Both the position numbers and the translations under genes were made by a program. Under the pieces are notes generated by a model. It searched no databases. It was given only the letters and a program-made list of their open reading frames with translations, and was not told the origin of the DNA. Of a stretch of DNA of 64,000 nucleotides, positions 9,244-18,873 are shown in pieces. Origin of the DNA: Thalassotalea litorea (GTDB lineage: Bacteria; Pseudomonadota; Gammaproteobacteria; Enterobacterales; Alteromonadaceae); NCBI RefSeq assembly GCF_005843925.1, contig NZ_VCBC01000009.1, positions 124,001 to 188,000 on the forward strand, written 5' to 3'. Position 1 is the first letter of the stretch; each line of letters starts with the position of its first letter.

Positions 9244-10026
9244 ATGTCCAAAATAAGCAAGAAAAGCCTAATCGCTTCGTCGATTGTTGGCGCCATGGCT
9301 TTGGCAGGTAGCAATTTCGCTTCCGCAGCGAGCCTGAACGAACTACAAAACGGCGAAGCTGCCATCGTGAAAGCTTCAGCTAAATCTCAAACTAAGATCA
9401 ATAGCATCTACGAGCAAACTCAAGAATTACTTGCCGAGTATCGTACTGTTGTTGACGAAACTGAGAACTTGAAAGTGTATAACGATCATGTTCAACGTCT
9501 TGTTAACGATCAGCAAGCTGGTATTGATTCTCTGGTTCGCCAAATCGGTACAATTCAGGAAACCAAGAAAGGTGTGGTTCCTTTAATGTATAAGATGATT
9601 GAGTCTTTGGAGCAATTCATTGAGCTTGATATTCCGGTTAACCTGAAAGACCGTACTGAGCGTTTAGAACGTCTTAAAGATGTGATGAGCCGTCAGGGCA
9701 TCTCAGTGGCTGAGCAATTCCGTCTAGTACTTGAAGCTTATGAAATTGAAACCGATTACGGTTCAATGTTCTCTGCGTACCAAGGTGACCTTGAATTTGA
9801 AGGCACGAACATCACCGTAGACTTCGTTCACATGGGACGTACAGTTTTAGTCGCTCAATCACTTGATCTGAAAAATGCTTGGATCTGGGAACATAGTTCT
9901 CGTGAGTGGAAAGCTTTGGAAGATGAGTACCTAAGCCCAATCACTAAATCAATTCGTATGGCGCGTAAACAAACTGCTCCTGATCTTGTCAAACTACCAG
10001 TATATGCAGCGGGGGCTGGTGAATAA
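9244..10026 (+). CDS. DUF3450 protein, first gene of TonB2-type operon
   Basis: A 260-residue exported protein. The start at 9244 (MSKISKKSLIASSIVG) gives a clean signal peptide ending ASA-AS; the frame begins at 9205 but the extra 13 residues would bury the signal. The mature protein is largely helical and coiled-coil-like (repeated ETENLK, RLERLKDV patterns) and matches DUF3450, a periplasmic family found as the first gene of extended TonB clusters in Vibrio and Shewanella. Its stop overlaps the next start by one base (TAATG), showing tight translational coupling with ttpC. Its exact role is not established; it is presumed to assist the TtpC-ExbB-ExbD-TonB complex in the periplasm. Confidence 0.88.
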   Translation: MSKISKKSLIASSIVGAMALAGSNFASAASLNELQNGEAAIVKASAKSQTKINSIYEQTQELLAEYRTVVDETENLKVYNDHVQRLVNDQQAGIDSLVRQIGTIQETKKGVVPLMYKMIESLEQFIELDIPVNLKDRTERLERLKDVMSRQGISVAEQFRLVLEAYEIETDYGSMFSAYQGDLEFEGTNITVDFVHMGRTVLVAQSLDLKNAWIWEHSSREWKALEDEYLSPITKSIRMARKQTAPDLVKLPVYAAGAGE

Positions 10027-11375
10027 TGAAAACTATTATTAAAAGCGCAGTAATCACTGCAACTTTAGCACTAACTGCAGGCATGTCTGTAGCATCTGCT
10101 AACACTCTTGATGACTTGTTAAAGCAAGTAAAATCAGATCGTGTATCTGAAGCAAAACTTGATAAGCAACGTGAACAAGAATTCCTATCTGCTCGTGCTG
10201 ACAAGCAATCTCTTTTAAACAAAGCGAAAGCTGACTTAAAAGCGCAAAAAGATCGTAACGCTCGTCTTACGAAGCAATTCGCTGACAACGAAACGACCTT
10301 GACCACCAGAGAAGCTGAACTAGAAGCTGCGAAAGGTGATTTAGGTGAGATGTTTGGTGTTGTTCGTCGTGCATCTGGTAACGCTTATGGTCGTATCGCG
10401 ACTTCTATCGTTAGCGCTGAATACCCAGGCCGTGAAGCGGTTCTTGATAAACTAGCTAACGCAAAAGAAATCCCAGTTCTTGCTGAGTTAGAAGAGCTTT
10501 GGTTTGCCCTGCAAACTGAAATGACTGAGTCAGGTAAAGTTTCTACGTTTGACGCAGAAGTCACTATGCTTGACGGCGGCAAAGCAAGCCAAACAGTTAC
10601 TCGTATCGGTTCATTTAACCTGTTATCTGATCAAGGTTATTTAAACTACAACGATGTGCAAAAGCAAATTCAACCACTAGGTAAGCAACCGGATAATGCG
10701 GTTGGTACGGTTTCTCCGTTCATCGACAACACTAGCGGTTATGCACCTCTTTTCATTGACCCTTCTAAAGGTCAAATTCTTAAGCTTGAAACTCAAAAGG
10801 CGACTTGGTCTGAGCGTTATCACCAAGGTGGTACAGTTGGTTATGTAATCACTGTTGTTCTTATCCTGGGTTTCTTAATTGCGCTTGAGCGTATGGTTTT
10901 CCTTGGCGCTGTTGGTGCGAAGATCAAATCACAACTTAAGAATACTTCTCAACCGAACACCAACAACCCATTGGGTCGTATGTTAACGGTTTATGAAGAG
11001 AACAAAAACATCGATGCAGAATCTCTTGAATTGAAACTTGATGAAGCTGTATTGCGCGAAACGCCTAAGGTTGAGCGTGGTATCAATATCATTAAGATTT
11101 TCGCTGCTATCGCACCTCTATTAGGTCTACTAGGTACAGTTGTTGGTATGATTGGTACGTTCCAATCAATCACACTATATGGTACCGGTGACCCGAAAAT
11201 CATGGCTGGTGATATCTCTATGGCACTTGTAACAACGGCTATGGGTCTAATCGCTGCATTACCTCTAATCCTTGTACACAGCATCGTAGCTGGTCGTGCG
11301 AAATCCATTTTCCACATCCTTGACGAGCAAAGCGCGGGTATCGTTGCTTCAATCGCCGAGAAGGAGAAGCAATAA
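10026..11375 (+). CDS. ttpC: TtpC-like long MotA/TolQ/ExbB-family protein
   Basis: A 449-residue inner-membrane proton-channel-family protein. A signal-like N terminus (TLALTAGMSVASA) leads to a ~230-residue periplasmic segment rich in charged coiled coil (residues ~30-105). Transmembrane helices follow at about 273-295 (VGYVITVVLILGFLIALERM), ~350-380 (FAAIAPLLGLLGTVVGMIGT) and ~395-420. The GLLGTVVGMI...F signature is typical of ExbB/TolQ/MotA. The extra periplasmic domain separates TtpC, known from Vibrio TonB2 systems where it is needed for function, from ordinary ExbB. Both ends overlap neighbouring genes by one base. Confidence 0.9.
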   Translation: MKTIIKSAVITATLALTAGMSVASANTLDDLLKQVKSDRVSEAKLDKQREQEFLSARADKQSLLNKAKADLKAQKDRNARLTKQFADNETTLTTREAELEAAKGDLGEMFGVVRRASGNAYGRIATSIVSAEYPGREAVLDKLANAKEIPVLAELEELWFALQTEMTESGKVSTFDAEVTMLDGGKASQTVTRIGSFNLLSDQGYLNYNDVQKQIQPLGKQPDNAVGTVSPFIDNTSGYAPLFIDPSKGQILKLETQKATWSERYHQGGTVGYVITVVLILGFLIALERMVFLGAVGAKIKSQLKNTSQPNTNNPLGRMLTVYEENKNIDAESLELKLDEAVLRETPKVERGINIIKIFAAIAPLLGLLGTVVGMIGTFQSITLYGTGDPKIMAGDISMALVTTAMGLIAALPLILVHSIVAGRAKSIFHILDEQSAGIVASIAEKEKQ

Positions 11376-11899
11376 TGTTATTCCTGATAGAGCTTTGGGA
11401 ATCTGTCAGGGAATTTATTGCGACAGGCGGCTTTGTATTATACTTCGTCGCCTTGGCACTCTTCTTAATGTGGATCTTGATGATTGAGAAGTATTGGTTT
11501 TTAACTTCGGTTTACCCAAAAATGAAGCGCGATATTATCGCGCGTTGGGAAGCCCGTACCGATACAACATCTTGGTATGCACATCGAATTAGAGATGCAT
11601 GGATTTCTGAAGCGGCAGAGATATTAGATGCACGTATGTTAACCATTAAGACTTTGGTTGCTATGTGTCCCCTTATTGGTCTGTTGGGTACCGTAACTGG
11701 TATGATTGCAGTATTTGAGATTATGGCTGTACAAGGTACAGGTAACCCGCGCCTTATGGCTGCTGGTATCTCAATGGCTACAATCCCAACGATGGCTGGA
11801 ATGGTTGCGGCCCTGTCTGGAGTGTTTTTCAGCTCTCGATTGGACGGCAAGGTTAAAATGGCCAAGGCCAAGCTTGTAGATAGCTTGCCTCATCACTAG
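11375..11899 (+). CDS. exbB: ExbB-type biopolymer transport protein
   Basis: A 174-residue inner-membrane protein of the MotA/TolQ/ExbB family. TM1 lies at ~18-38 (FVLYFVALALFLMWILMIEK), TM2 at ~90-115 carries CPLIGLLGTVTGMIAVFEIM, and TM3 at ~130-155. It should form the proton-conducting pentamer with the ExbD encoded next. The start overlaps the ttpC stop (TAATG). The short length and loops fit ExbB2 of TonB2 clusters better than TolQ; the absence of tolR/tolA/tolB nearby also argues against a Tol system. Confidence 0.92.
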   Translation: MLFLIELWESVREFIATGGFVLYFVALALFLMWILMIEKYWFLTSVYPKMKRDIIARWEARTDTTSWYAHRIRDAWISEAAEILDARMLTIKTLVAMCPLIGLLGTVTGMIAVFEIMAVQGTGNPRLMAAGISMATIPTMAGMVAALSGVFFSSRLDGKVKMAKAKLVDSLPHH

Positions 11900-11911
11900 A
11901 GAGATTTTCTA

Positions 11912-12316
11912 ATGGGACGTAAACGTACTCGTGAAGAAGACGAAGCAGCAATTGATATGACGCCGATGCTCGACATCGTATTCATTATGCTTATCTTCTT
12001 TATCGTAACTACTTCTTTCGTTAAAGAAGCAGGGATTGATGTGCAGAAGCCGAAAGCGGCTAATGTAAGTAAGAAACCGTCCGCGAACATCTTTATAGCA
12101 GTTCGTGAGAATGGAGAGATTTGGATGGACAAACGTGTAGTTGATGTAGAGCGTGTATCTGCGAACATCGAAAAACTACTCGCTGAACAACCAACGGATA
12201 TAGTAATCATTCAGGCTGACAAAGGTGCCCGCCACGGTGTCGTTGTTAAAGTTATGGATGCAATTAAGGATGCAGGAATCGATAAGATTTCTATTGCTGC
12301 AGCAACAGGTGCATAA
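11912..12316 (+). CDS. exbD: ExbD-type biopolymer transport protein
   Basis: A 134-residue single-span protein. A cytoplasmic N terminus is followed by the TM segment IDMTPMLDIVFIMLIFFIVT, whose Asp in MLDIVF corresponds to the essential proton-carrying Asp of ExbD. The periplasmic domain ends with a segment typical of the ExbD/TolR fold (HGVVVKVMDAIKDAGI). It works with ExbB and TonB to turn the proton gradient into force on outer-membrane receptors. It follows exbB by 12 bases, with AGAGAG just before the ATG. Confidence 0.93.
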   Translation: MGRKRTREEDEAAIDMTPMLDIVFIMLIFFIVTTSFVKEAGIDVQKPKAANVSKKPSANIFIAVRENGEIWMDKRVVDVERVSANIEKLLAEQPTDIVIIQADKGARHGVVVKVMDAIKDAGIDKISIAAATGA

Positions 12317-12318
12317 CT

Positions 12319-12945
12319 ATGGTTCGCTTTTTAGTATCAATACTATTGGGCGTGGCTGTAACCTTTGGTCTGTTTGTTTTCATGGCATTTCTAATTTCAG
12401 GTGGTGCAAAACGTAACGCTGGTGATCAAGAACAAGTGATCATTGACATCGTTTCTACACCGCCTAAATCGAATGTTCAAGAACGCAAGCGCGTACCACC
12501 GCCGCCGCCACCGCCACCGAAGACTCCGCCGAAGCCACAAGCTCCGGAGCCTGATACAAGTAATAACAACGCTGGATTGTCGTTTAACGTCCCTGGTGTT
12601 GAATTATCCGGTGCTTCTGCCGGGATGGAAGGTCCAGGTGCTGGTTTTGGTCGTGATGGTGAAGCTACACCAATTGTTCGAATTGAGCCAAAATACCCAA
12701 TTCAAGCGGCTCGTGATGGTAAAGAAGGCTGGGTTCAGCTGAGCTTTACAATCAACGAGGTTGGTGGAGTAGACGACGTAACGGTTATTGCTGCAGAGCC
12801 CAAACGTATTTTCGATAAGGAAGCTAAACGCGCCCTTCGTAAGTGGAAATACAAGCCAAAAATTGTTGATGGTAAACCCATTAAACAACCAGGTATGACA
12901 GTACAACTTGACTTTAAGATGAGCCAGGACGGAGGTGCACAGTAA
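12319..12945 (+). CDS. tonB: TonB2-type energy transducer
   Basis: A 208-residue TonB protein. The N-terminal anchor (residues ~4-26, FLVSILLGVAVTFGLFVFMA) is followed by a proline-rich linker (RVPPPPPPPPKTPPKPQAPE, ~57-77) that is short compared with E. coli TonB. The C-terminal TonB domain (~115-205) contains RIEPKYPIQAARDGKEGWV and ALRKWKYKP. It should contact the TonB boxes of receptors such as those at 1-1320 and 5334-8198. It starts 2 bases after exbD and its stop overlaps the TPR gene by one base. Confidence 0.94.
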   Translation: MVRFLVSILLGVAVTFGLFVFMAFLISGGAKRNAGDQEQVIIDIVSTPPKSNVQERKRVPPPPPPPPKTPPKPQAPEPDTSNNNAGLSFNVPGVELSGASAGMEGPGAGFGRDGEATPIVRIEPKYPIQAARDGKEGWVQLSFTINEVGGVDDVTVIAAEPKRIFDKEAKRALRKWKYKPKIVDGKPIKQPGMTVQLDFKMSQDGGAQ

Positions 12946-14207
12946 TGCTTAAAAAACTTATTAGTTCATCCATGCTGGTCGCTTTTGTCGCCACAGCCAC
13001 TTTGCCGGTAGCGACGCAAGTCGCCGCCGCTGAGCAGCAGGCGCCAAAGAAAAAGAAAAAGACAAAAATTGTCGGTCAGTCTGTTGGTAAGAAAGTTCAA
13101 AAAGCTTTCGAAGCCTATTCTGAAGATCGCATCGATGATGCACTGGAAATTCTTTTAGAAATTGAAACGTCAAAAGAATATGACCGTGCTTATGTCGACC
13201 GCTTTATTGCCAATATGTATGCTACCAAAGGTGGTGATGCAAATAGTGTTAAAGCCATTGAGTATCTTGAAAAGGCGACAAAAGGCGACATTCTTAATGA
13301 CAAAGAGCAGTCTGATTCCATTAAGTTGCTAGCCGACTTACAGATTCAGCAAAAGATGTATCGTGAAGCACTAGCAAACTACGACGCCTGGATGAAATAT
13401 ACCGGCGAAGAAGACGCGAATGCCTACGTTAAAATTGCTCAAGCGCATTATGAGTTGAAAGAATTGGATAAAATGATCGAACCTGCAGATAAAGCGATTG
13501 CTTTATTTGAAGAGCCGAATCAAAACCCATTCATCTTGAAACTAACGTCTTTCTATGAGCGTAAGAAGTATCCAGAGTCTGTTAAAGTACTTGAAGAAGT
13601 GTTGCAGTTGTTCCCAGAGAACAAAACCTGGTGGACACAGCTTGGTATGTTTTACACCCTGGTTGAAGACTATGATCGTGCGTTATACACGCTTGATTTA
13701 GCCTACAAACAAGGTTTCCTGGAAAAAGAATCTGAAATCAAAATGTTAGCAAATTTATATGCTAATAATGATGTACCAATTAAATCAGCCAAGCTGATGG
13801 AAAAATACATCGATAACGGTTTGATTCCTCGCACGAGTGAGAACATGTTTACCATGGCTAACTCATTCCATGCGGCTCAGGAAGTAAAAACGGCTGCCAA
13901 ATACTTCGGCGATACCGCTAAGCTTTCCAATAGTGCGAAGCATTACCGACGTCAAGGTTTGTTATTGCAACAGTCTGAGCAGTACGATGCTGCGACTAAG
14001 GCATTGCAAAAAGCGATAGACCTAGGCATTGAAAACAAAGGTGCTGTTTACATGACCATGGCAGAAGCTTACTTCTACCAGGAAAAGTTTAAACAGGCTT
14101 ATGCTTCAATTAAGAAGGCTCAGGAAGATCCGAAATCTCGCAAGGCTGCTCGCAGCTGGGAGCAGTATATTAAAGATACTGCCGACCGTAAGAAAGTGAA
14201 GATTTAA
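12945..14207 (+). CDS. TPR protein, last gene of TonB2-type operon
   Basis: A 420-residue exported protein. The N-terminal signal (KLISSSMLVAFVATATLPVA, then QVAAAEQQ) is followed by a lysine-rich patch (KKKKKTKIVG) and TPR-like repeats across most of the chain (ANYDAWMKYTGEEDANAYV; GAVYMTMAEAYFYQEKFKQA). A TPR gene closes the extended TonB clusters of Vibrio and relatives, where it is a periplasmic accessory. Its first codon overlaps the tonB stop. A strong terminator follows at 14228. The molecular partner is not known from sequence. Confidence 0.85.
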   Translation: MLKKLISSSMLVAFVATATLPVATQVAAAEQQAPKKKKKTKIVGQSVGKKVQKAFEAYSEDRIDDALEILLEIETSKEYDRAYVDRFIANMYATKGGDANSVKAIEYLEKATKGDILNDKEQSDSIKLLADLQIQQKMYREALANYDAWMKYTGEEDANAYVKIAQAHYELKELDKMIEPADKAIALFEEPNQNPFILKLTSFYERKKYPESVKVLEEVLQLFPENKTWWTQLGMFYTLVEDYDRALYTLDLAYKQGFLEKESEIKMLANLYANNDVPIKSAKLMEKYIDNGLIPRTSENMFTMANSFHAAQEVKTAAKYFGDTAKLSNSAKHYRRQGLLLQQSEQYDAATKALQKAIDLGIENKGAVYMTMAEAYFYQEKFKQAYASIKKAQEDPKSRKAARSWEQYIKDTADRKKVKI

Positions 14208-14227
14208 ATCTCCTATATTGTTTATTG

Positions 14228-14257
14228 AAAAAACCAGCCTCAGGGCTGGTTTTTTAT
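14228..14257 (+). terminator. Terminator of the TonB2 operon
   Basis: A perfect 12-bp stem (AAAAAACCAGCC / GGCTGGTTTTTT) with loop TCAG and a T run, about 20 bases after the TPR stop. Confidence 0.92.
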
Positions 14258-14421
14258 TTTCTGGATTTTCTTAATTAAAGCATTCGCTCTACGCGCAATT
14301 ATGGGCTATAAGTTATACATTAATGAAATAATTTGCCGATCAAGCTTTCGTAGTTTATCTGAGCAAATTATGGAATAATTACGCCTATCAAAATTGATTT
14401 TAATAACAATATCGGTTACTC

Positions 14422-15321
14422 ATGAACTTAACACACCTAAAACAGCTGGAAGCTGAATCTATCCATATTATCAGGGAAGTCGCTGCTGAATTTGATAACC
14501 CTGTTATGTTGTATTCTATCGGCAAAGACTCTGCAGTCATGCTCCATCTTGCGATGAAAGCGTTCTATCCTGCAAAACCGCCATTTCCCCTTATGCATGT
14601 TGATACCACATGGAAATTCAAAGAAATGATTGAATTTCGTAATCGCATTGCAGAAAAATATGGCATGGACCTTATCGTTCATACCAATGAGGAAGGCCGT
14701 GCCGCCAATGTGAACCCTTTTGACTATGGCAGTGCGAAGTATACTGACATAATGAAAACCCAAGGTTTGAAGCAGGCATTGGATAAGCATCAATTTGATG
14801 CGGCTTTTGGTGGTGCCCGCCGTGATGAAGAGAAGTCGCGTGCGAAAGAGCGTGTTTATTCTTTCCGAGATAAAAACCATCGTTGGGACCCAAAAAGCCA
14901 GCGCCCTGAACTTTGGAATACCTATAACGGTAAAGTCAATAAGGGTGAAAGTATTCGCGTATTCCCTTTGTCAAATTGGACTGAGTTAGACATTTGGCAA
15001 TACATCTATTTAGAGAATATCGATATTGTGCCGTTATATTTGTCGGCTAAACGTCCTGTTGTTGAAAGAGACGGGACCTTGATCATGGTTGATGATGACC
15101 GGATGCCACTCAAAGAAGGTGAAGTGCCTGAAGAAAAAATGGTTCGTTTCCGTACGCTTGGCTGTTATCCACTGACCGGCGCGGTCGAGTCAGAAGCGAC
15201 AACTTTACCGGAAGTCATTCAAGAGATGCTATTGACGAAAACTTCGGAACGCCAGGGACGTGTTATCGATCACGACTCATCAGGCTCGATGGAGAAGAAA
15301 AAAATGGAAGGCTACTTCTAG
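14422..15321 (+). CDS. cysD: Sulfate adenylyltransferase subunit 2
   Basis: A 299-residue PP-loop enzyme. With CysN it makes adenosine-5'-phosphosulfate (APS) from sulfate and ATP, the first step of sulfate assimilation. Seen: PP-loop [12 protein letters not shown] (about residue 34), the [16 protein letters not shown] segment (about 130), [15 protein letters not shown] (about 248), and the family C terminus KKKMEGYF. Length and motifs match E. coli CysD throughout. The gene starts a cys cluster: cysN follows after 96 bases, then a permease and cysC. Confidence 0.97.
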   Translation: MNLTHLKQLEAESIHIIREVAAEFDNPVMLYSIGKDSAVMLHLAMKAFYPAKPPFPLMHVDTTWKFKEMIEFRNRIAEKYGMDLIVHTNEEGRAANVNPFDYGSAKYTDIMKTQGLKQALDKHQFDAAFGGARRDEEKSRAKERVYSFRDKNHRWDPKSQRPELWNTYNGKVNKGESIRVFPLSNWTELDIWQYIYLENIDIVPLYLSAKRPVVERDGTLIMVDDDRMPLKEGEVPEEKMVRFRTLGCYPLTGAVESEATTLPEVIQEMLLTKTSERQGRVIDHDSSGSMEKKKMEGYF

Positions 15322-15417
15322 CGCTAAGCAGCAGATGCTAGATAGCGTGGTTTTACTTATACAAACTGACAATGAATAAAGTAGAACAAACCATTAGCCT
15401 ACAAATTCACGGAAATA

Positions 15418-16836
15418 ATGATGAACGCAATGAACGAACAAACATTACTTGAAACCGATATTGAAGCCTACCTTAAGGTACATGAAAACAAGGATATGCT
15501 GCGATTTTTAACCTGCGGCAATGTCGATGACGGAAAATCGACGCTGATAGGACGACTACTGCACGACTCCAAATTAATCTTTGAAGATCACATGGCGGCG
15601 ATAAAGTCCGATTCTAAGAAGTTTAATACGACCGACGAAGAATTTGATTTGGCGTTACTTGTCGATGGTTTGCAATCCGAACGTGAACAAGGCATCACCA
15701 TTGATGTGGCTTATCGTTATTTCGCCACGGAGAAACGCAAATTTATCATTGCCGATTGTCCAGGCCACGAGCAATATACTCGCAATATGGCCACCGGCGC
15801 GTCTAACTGTGATTTAGCAATCGTCATGATAGACGCACGCTATGGTGTACAAACACAGACGAAACGCCACAGCTATATTTGTTCGTTACTGGGTATTAAA
15901 CATATTATCGTAGCCGTGAATAAAATGGATTTGGTGGACTACTCCCAGGACGCTTATCGAAAAATTAAAGAAGAATACAAGACGTTTGCCGAGCAACTGG
16001 ATATTCCGGATGTTCGCTTTGTGCCGATCTCTGCATTAAAAGGCGACAATGTCGTAAACAAATCCAATTCGATGGATTGGTATCCAGGTGCTACATTAAT
16101 GGCGTTACTCGATACCGTGAAAGTTGATACCGATAAGAACATGGATGATTTTCGATTCCCTGTGCAATATGTTACTCGCCCGAACTTAGATTTCCGTGGT
16201 TTTTGCGGTTCCATTTCCGGCGGTATTATTCACGTCGGTGATGTGGTCACAGCCATGCCATCTGGAAAATCATCTTCGGTTAAGAGTATTGTTACTGCCG
16301 ATGGTGAATTGGAATCTGCGTTTGTTGGTCAAGCGGTAACCATTACCTTAAATGATGAAATTGATGTGTCCCGTGGCGATGTATTAGTAAAATCGAATAA
16401 GCTTTCCACCGCGTCAGAGAAGTTCCGTGCAACCATCGTTTGGATGAGTGATGCGGCGATGCAACCGGGCAAAGAGTACGAATTTAAAATAGGTACCAAG
16501 AACACCTATGGACGTATTAACAAGATTGACTATCGAATCGATGTTAATACCATGGCGCATACCGATGAAAGTGAAATGCAACTGAACGAGATTGCATCTT
16601 GCGTAGTGCAAACCAATAGCCCCGTTGTAATTGATGAATATACCAAAGTACAAGGCACTGGCTCGTTTGTCATTATCGACCGACTCACCAATATTACCGT
16701 GGGTGCCGGGATGATTAGTGAAACAGTCGTCGCTGATGAGGCAAGCAGTGTTGATCGCGAATATACTCAGGCAGAAAAAGACTTAAACGCCTTTATTCGT
16801 AACAGCTTCCCAGAGTGGGACTGTAAAGCTATTTAA
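15418..16836 (+). CDS. cysN: Sulfate adenylyltransferase subunit 1 (GTPase)
   Basis: A 472-residue GTPase subunit that couples GTP hydrolysis to APS synthesis by CysD. It has EF-Tu-like motifs: G1 GNVDDGKSTLIGRLLHDS (about 34), G2 region EQGITIDVAYRY, G3 DCPGHEQYTRNMATGAS (about 115) and G4 NKMDLV. The C-terminal half is beta-barrel domains. It is not fused to APS kinase, which is encoded separately at 18874. ATG codons lie at 15418, 15421 and 15430; I keep the first. A terminator follows at 16859. Confidence 0.97.
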   Translation: MMNAMNEQTLLETDIEAYLKVHENKDMLRFLTCGNVDDGKSTLIGRLLHDSKLIFEDHMAAIKSDSKKFNTTDEEFDLALLVDGLQSEREQGITIDVAYRYFATEKRKFIIADCPGHEQYTRNMATGASNCDLAIVMIDARYGVQTQTKRHSYICSLLGIKHIIVAVNKMDLVDYSQDAYRKIKEEYKTFAEQLDIPDVRFVPISALKGDNVVNKSNSMDWYPGATLMALLDTVKVDTDKNMDDFRFPVQYVTRPNLDFRGFCGSISGGIIHVGDVVTAMPSGKSSSVKSIVTADGELESAFVGQAVTITLNDEIDVSRGDVLVKSNKLSTASEKFRATIVWMSDAAMQPGKEYEFKIGTKNTYGRINKIDYRIDVNTMAHTDESEMQLNEIASCVVQTNSPVVIDEYTKVQGTGSFVIIDRLTNITVGAGMISETVVADEASSVDREYTQAEKDLNAFIRNSFPEWDCKAI

Positions 16837-16858
16837 TCCGTTTGTTCGTTAAAATCAG

Positions 16859-16885
16859 CAAAGCCGGTTTAAAACCGGCTTTTCT
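16859..16885 (+). terminator. Terminator after cysN
   Basis: AAAGCCGGTT / AACCGGCTTT stem with a three-base loop followed by a short T-rich run, 23 bases past the cysN stop. It is near-symmetric and could work in both directions. Confidence 0.8.
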
Positions 16886-17004
16886 CTACTTGCCACACAT
16901 TTACTCATACGTTATCTTTAACGAATTATTACAATAAGTTAGAACTTCGGTAAATTTTTGTTGTCAGTTTAATTACCGGTTCTGATAAGAGTCATAGGCC
17001 ATTC

Positions 17005-18735
17005 ATGCTAAATATCGATCAATGGTTAATGGTAGGTGTTTTTATTGCCACCTTTGCAGGATTGATTAAATACCAAAACGTCCCCGAACGAGTGTTCGCA
17101 GTTTCGACGATAGCGTGTCTGAGTTTATCGTTTGTTAGCACCAAGCAAATTTTTACCAATGCCGTTAATCCCGGTTTAATCACTCTGATTTTATTGATCA
17201 CCTGCTCATTTGCATTGGAACGGACGAGTTTTTTAAGGATCCTCGCCAATCGGATGATATCCAGGCACAAACTAAAATCTTACCTGAGAACGCTGATCGG
17301 AACCGCATTTGCCTCGGCAATCTTAAATAACACCGCCGTTGTCGCTACACTCATTTCACCAATAAAGAATAATAAGTTTATCAATCCGGGAAAATTATTG
17401 TTACCGGTATCTTATGCAGCAATACTCGGTGGTACATTAACCCTGGTAGGTACCTCAACTAACCTTATTGTAAATTCCATGTTGATAGATCAAGGGTTGC
17501 CCGGGTTAAAGTTTTTTGACTTTACCTTAATCGGTCTAACGGCATTAATCGCCTGCCTTTGTGTGCTGTTTATTCGTCTTAAAACACTGCCATTCACCGA
17601 AGCCTCGACGAAAAGCGAAAAACACTATTTCGTCGAAGCAGAAGTTACCGAAGATTCGAAATTAATCGGTAAGTCGATTGAAGAAAATGGTTTACGTAAT
17701 ATCGATTCATTATTTTTGGTGGAAATCATCCGCCATGGACATTTAATTTCGCCAGTTACGCCGGAGGAATTTTTGCGTCCCGGTGATAAGCTGATTTTTA
17801 CCGGCGATATCTCTAAAGTTTTTGTTTTGCAACAATTCGACGGGCTTAAGCTTTTTGCTGAGCAGGATGGTTTGTTACGAGAAAATCTGACCCAGGTGTT
17901 AATAAAACCGGGCAGTGCAATTATCGGGATGACGTTAAAGCAGGCCGGCTTTCGAGCGCGCTTTGATGCCGCCGTTGTCGCATTTAGGCGTGAGGGTGCA
18001 ACGTTATCAGGGAAATTGGGCGAATTGGTTATTCAATCCGGAGATTTCCTGGTCTTGGCGGTAGGTAAAGATTTTATCACCCGGACTAATTTAAGTAAGA
18101 ACTTTTACATAATCACCGGGGTTAAGCCGGATAACATGCTAACGGGATGGCGCGACAAATTTACCTTATTTGGGTTTTTAGGGGCGATTTCAACGTCAGT
18201 GATCTTTGAAGTCGCTTTATTAAAGTGTTTAATCTTCTTTATGGCAGCTTTGTTTGCGACTCGATGCCTGAGCATTAACGAAATTAAACGCCGATTTCCT
18301 TTGGAAATCTGGCTAATTGTGGTCAGTGCGTTAACGCTGGCAACCGCATTGGAATCGACGGGACTGTCACAGGTAATCGCACTCCATGTACACAACTTTT
18401 TATCCGGCCAGAGTGCGATCTTTGCCTTTGCTGCCGTATTTATTATCACCTTGTTAATGACAGAGTTGATCACCAATAACGCTGCCGCCGCACTGATATT
18501 TCCGATTGCGTATAACATCGCAGTGGGTCTGGGCGTTAATCCAGTGCCATTTATTATGGCGGTAGCATTTGGTGCCAGTGGCAGTTTTATCAGTCCTTAT
18601 GGCTATCAGACAAACGTCATGGTGTTTAATGCTGGAAACTATCATTTGAAAGATTTTGTAAAAGCAGGTATTCCAGTGTCATTAACCTATATTGCCGTGG
18701 TGTTGTTTATGATCCCACAGGTGTTTCCGTTTTAA
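17005..18735 (+). CDS. SLC13-type permease with two RCK_C (TrkA-C) domains, likely sulfate uptake
   Basis: A 576-residue membrane protein of the ArsB/NhaD/SLC13 superfamily. Membrane helices occupy ~5-190 and ~385-575, split by a cytoplasmic insert with two TrkA-C-like domains (about 207-285, with EEFLRPGDKLIFTGD; and ~292-370, with IQSGDFLVLAVGKDF). Conserved transport loops include ILNNTAVVATLISPI, GTSTNLIVNSML, ITNNAAAALIFPIAYN and AFGASGSFISPYGYQTN. Proteins of this build next to cysDN/cysC in marine gammaproteobacteria are annotated as sulfate transporters, and no CysTWA ABC transporter is present here. Sulfate as substrate is therefore inferred from neighbours, not shown by residues. 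Confidence 0.85.
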   Translation: MLNIDQWLMVGVFIATFAGLIKYQNVPERVFAVSTIACLSLSFVSTKQIFTNAVNPGLITLILLITCSFALERTSFLRILANRMISRHKLKSYLRTLIGTAFASAILNNTAVVATLISPIKNNKFINPGKLLLPVSYAAILGGTLTLVGTSTNLIVNSMLIDQGLPGLKFFDFTLIGLTALIACLCVLFIRLKTLPFTEASTKSEKHYFVEAEVTEDSKLIGKSIEENGLRNIDSLFLVEIIRHGHLISPVTPEEFLRPGDKLIFTGDISKVFVLQQFDGLKLFAEQDGLLRENLTQVLIKPGSAIIGMTLKQAGFRARFDAAVVAFRREGATLSGKLGELVIQSGDFLVLAVGKDFITRTNLSKNFYIITGVKPDNMLTGWRDKFTLFGFLGAISTSVIFEVALLKCLIFFMAALFATRCLSINEIKRRFPLEIWLIVVSALTLATALESTGLSQVIALHVHNFLSGQSAIFAFAAVFIITLLMTELITNNAAAALIFPIAYNIAVGLGVNPVPFIMAVAFGASGSFISPYGYQTNVMVFNAGNYHLKDFVKAGIPVSLTYIAVVLFMIPQVFPF

Positions 18736-18873
18736 GCTGGAACGAAATAACAGGCGTTGCGCAGTGTTAGTGCGATGATAAATCACTAAGTTAGAATAAA
18801 ACAAAATTATCAATATGCGAATGTCGCGCTTGTCGATTGAATGGCAGGGCAACAGTGCATAAAAGGATTTACT

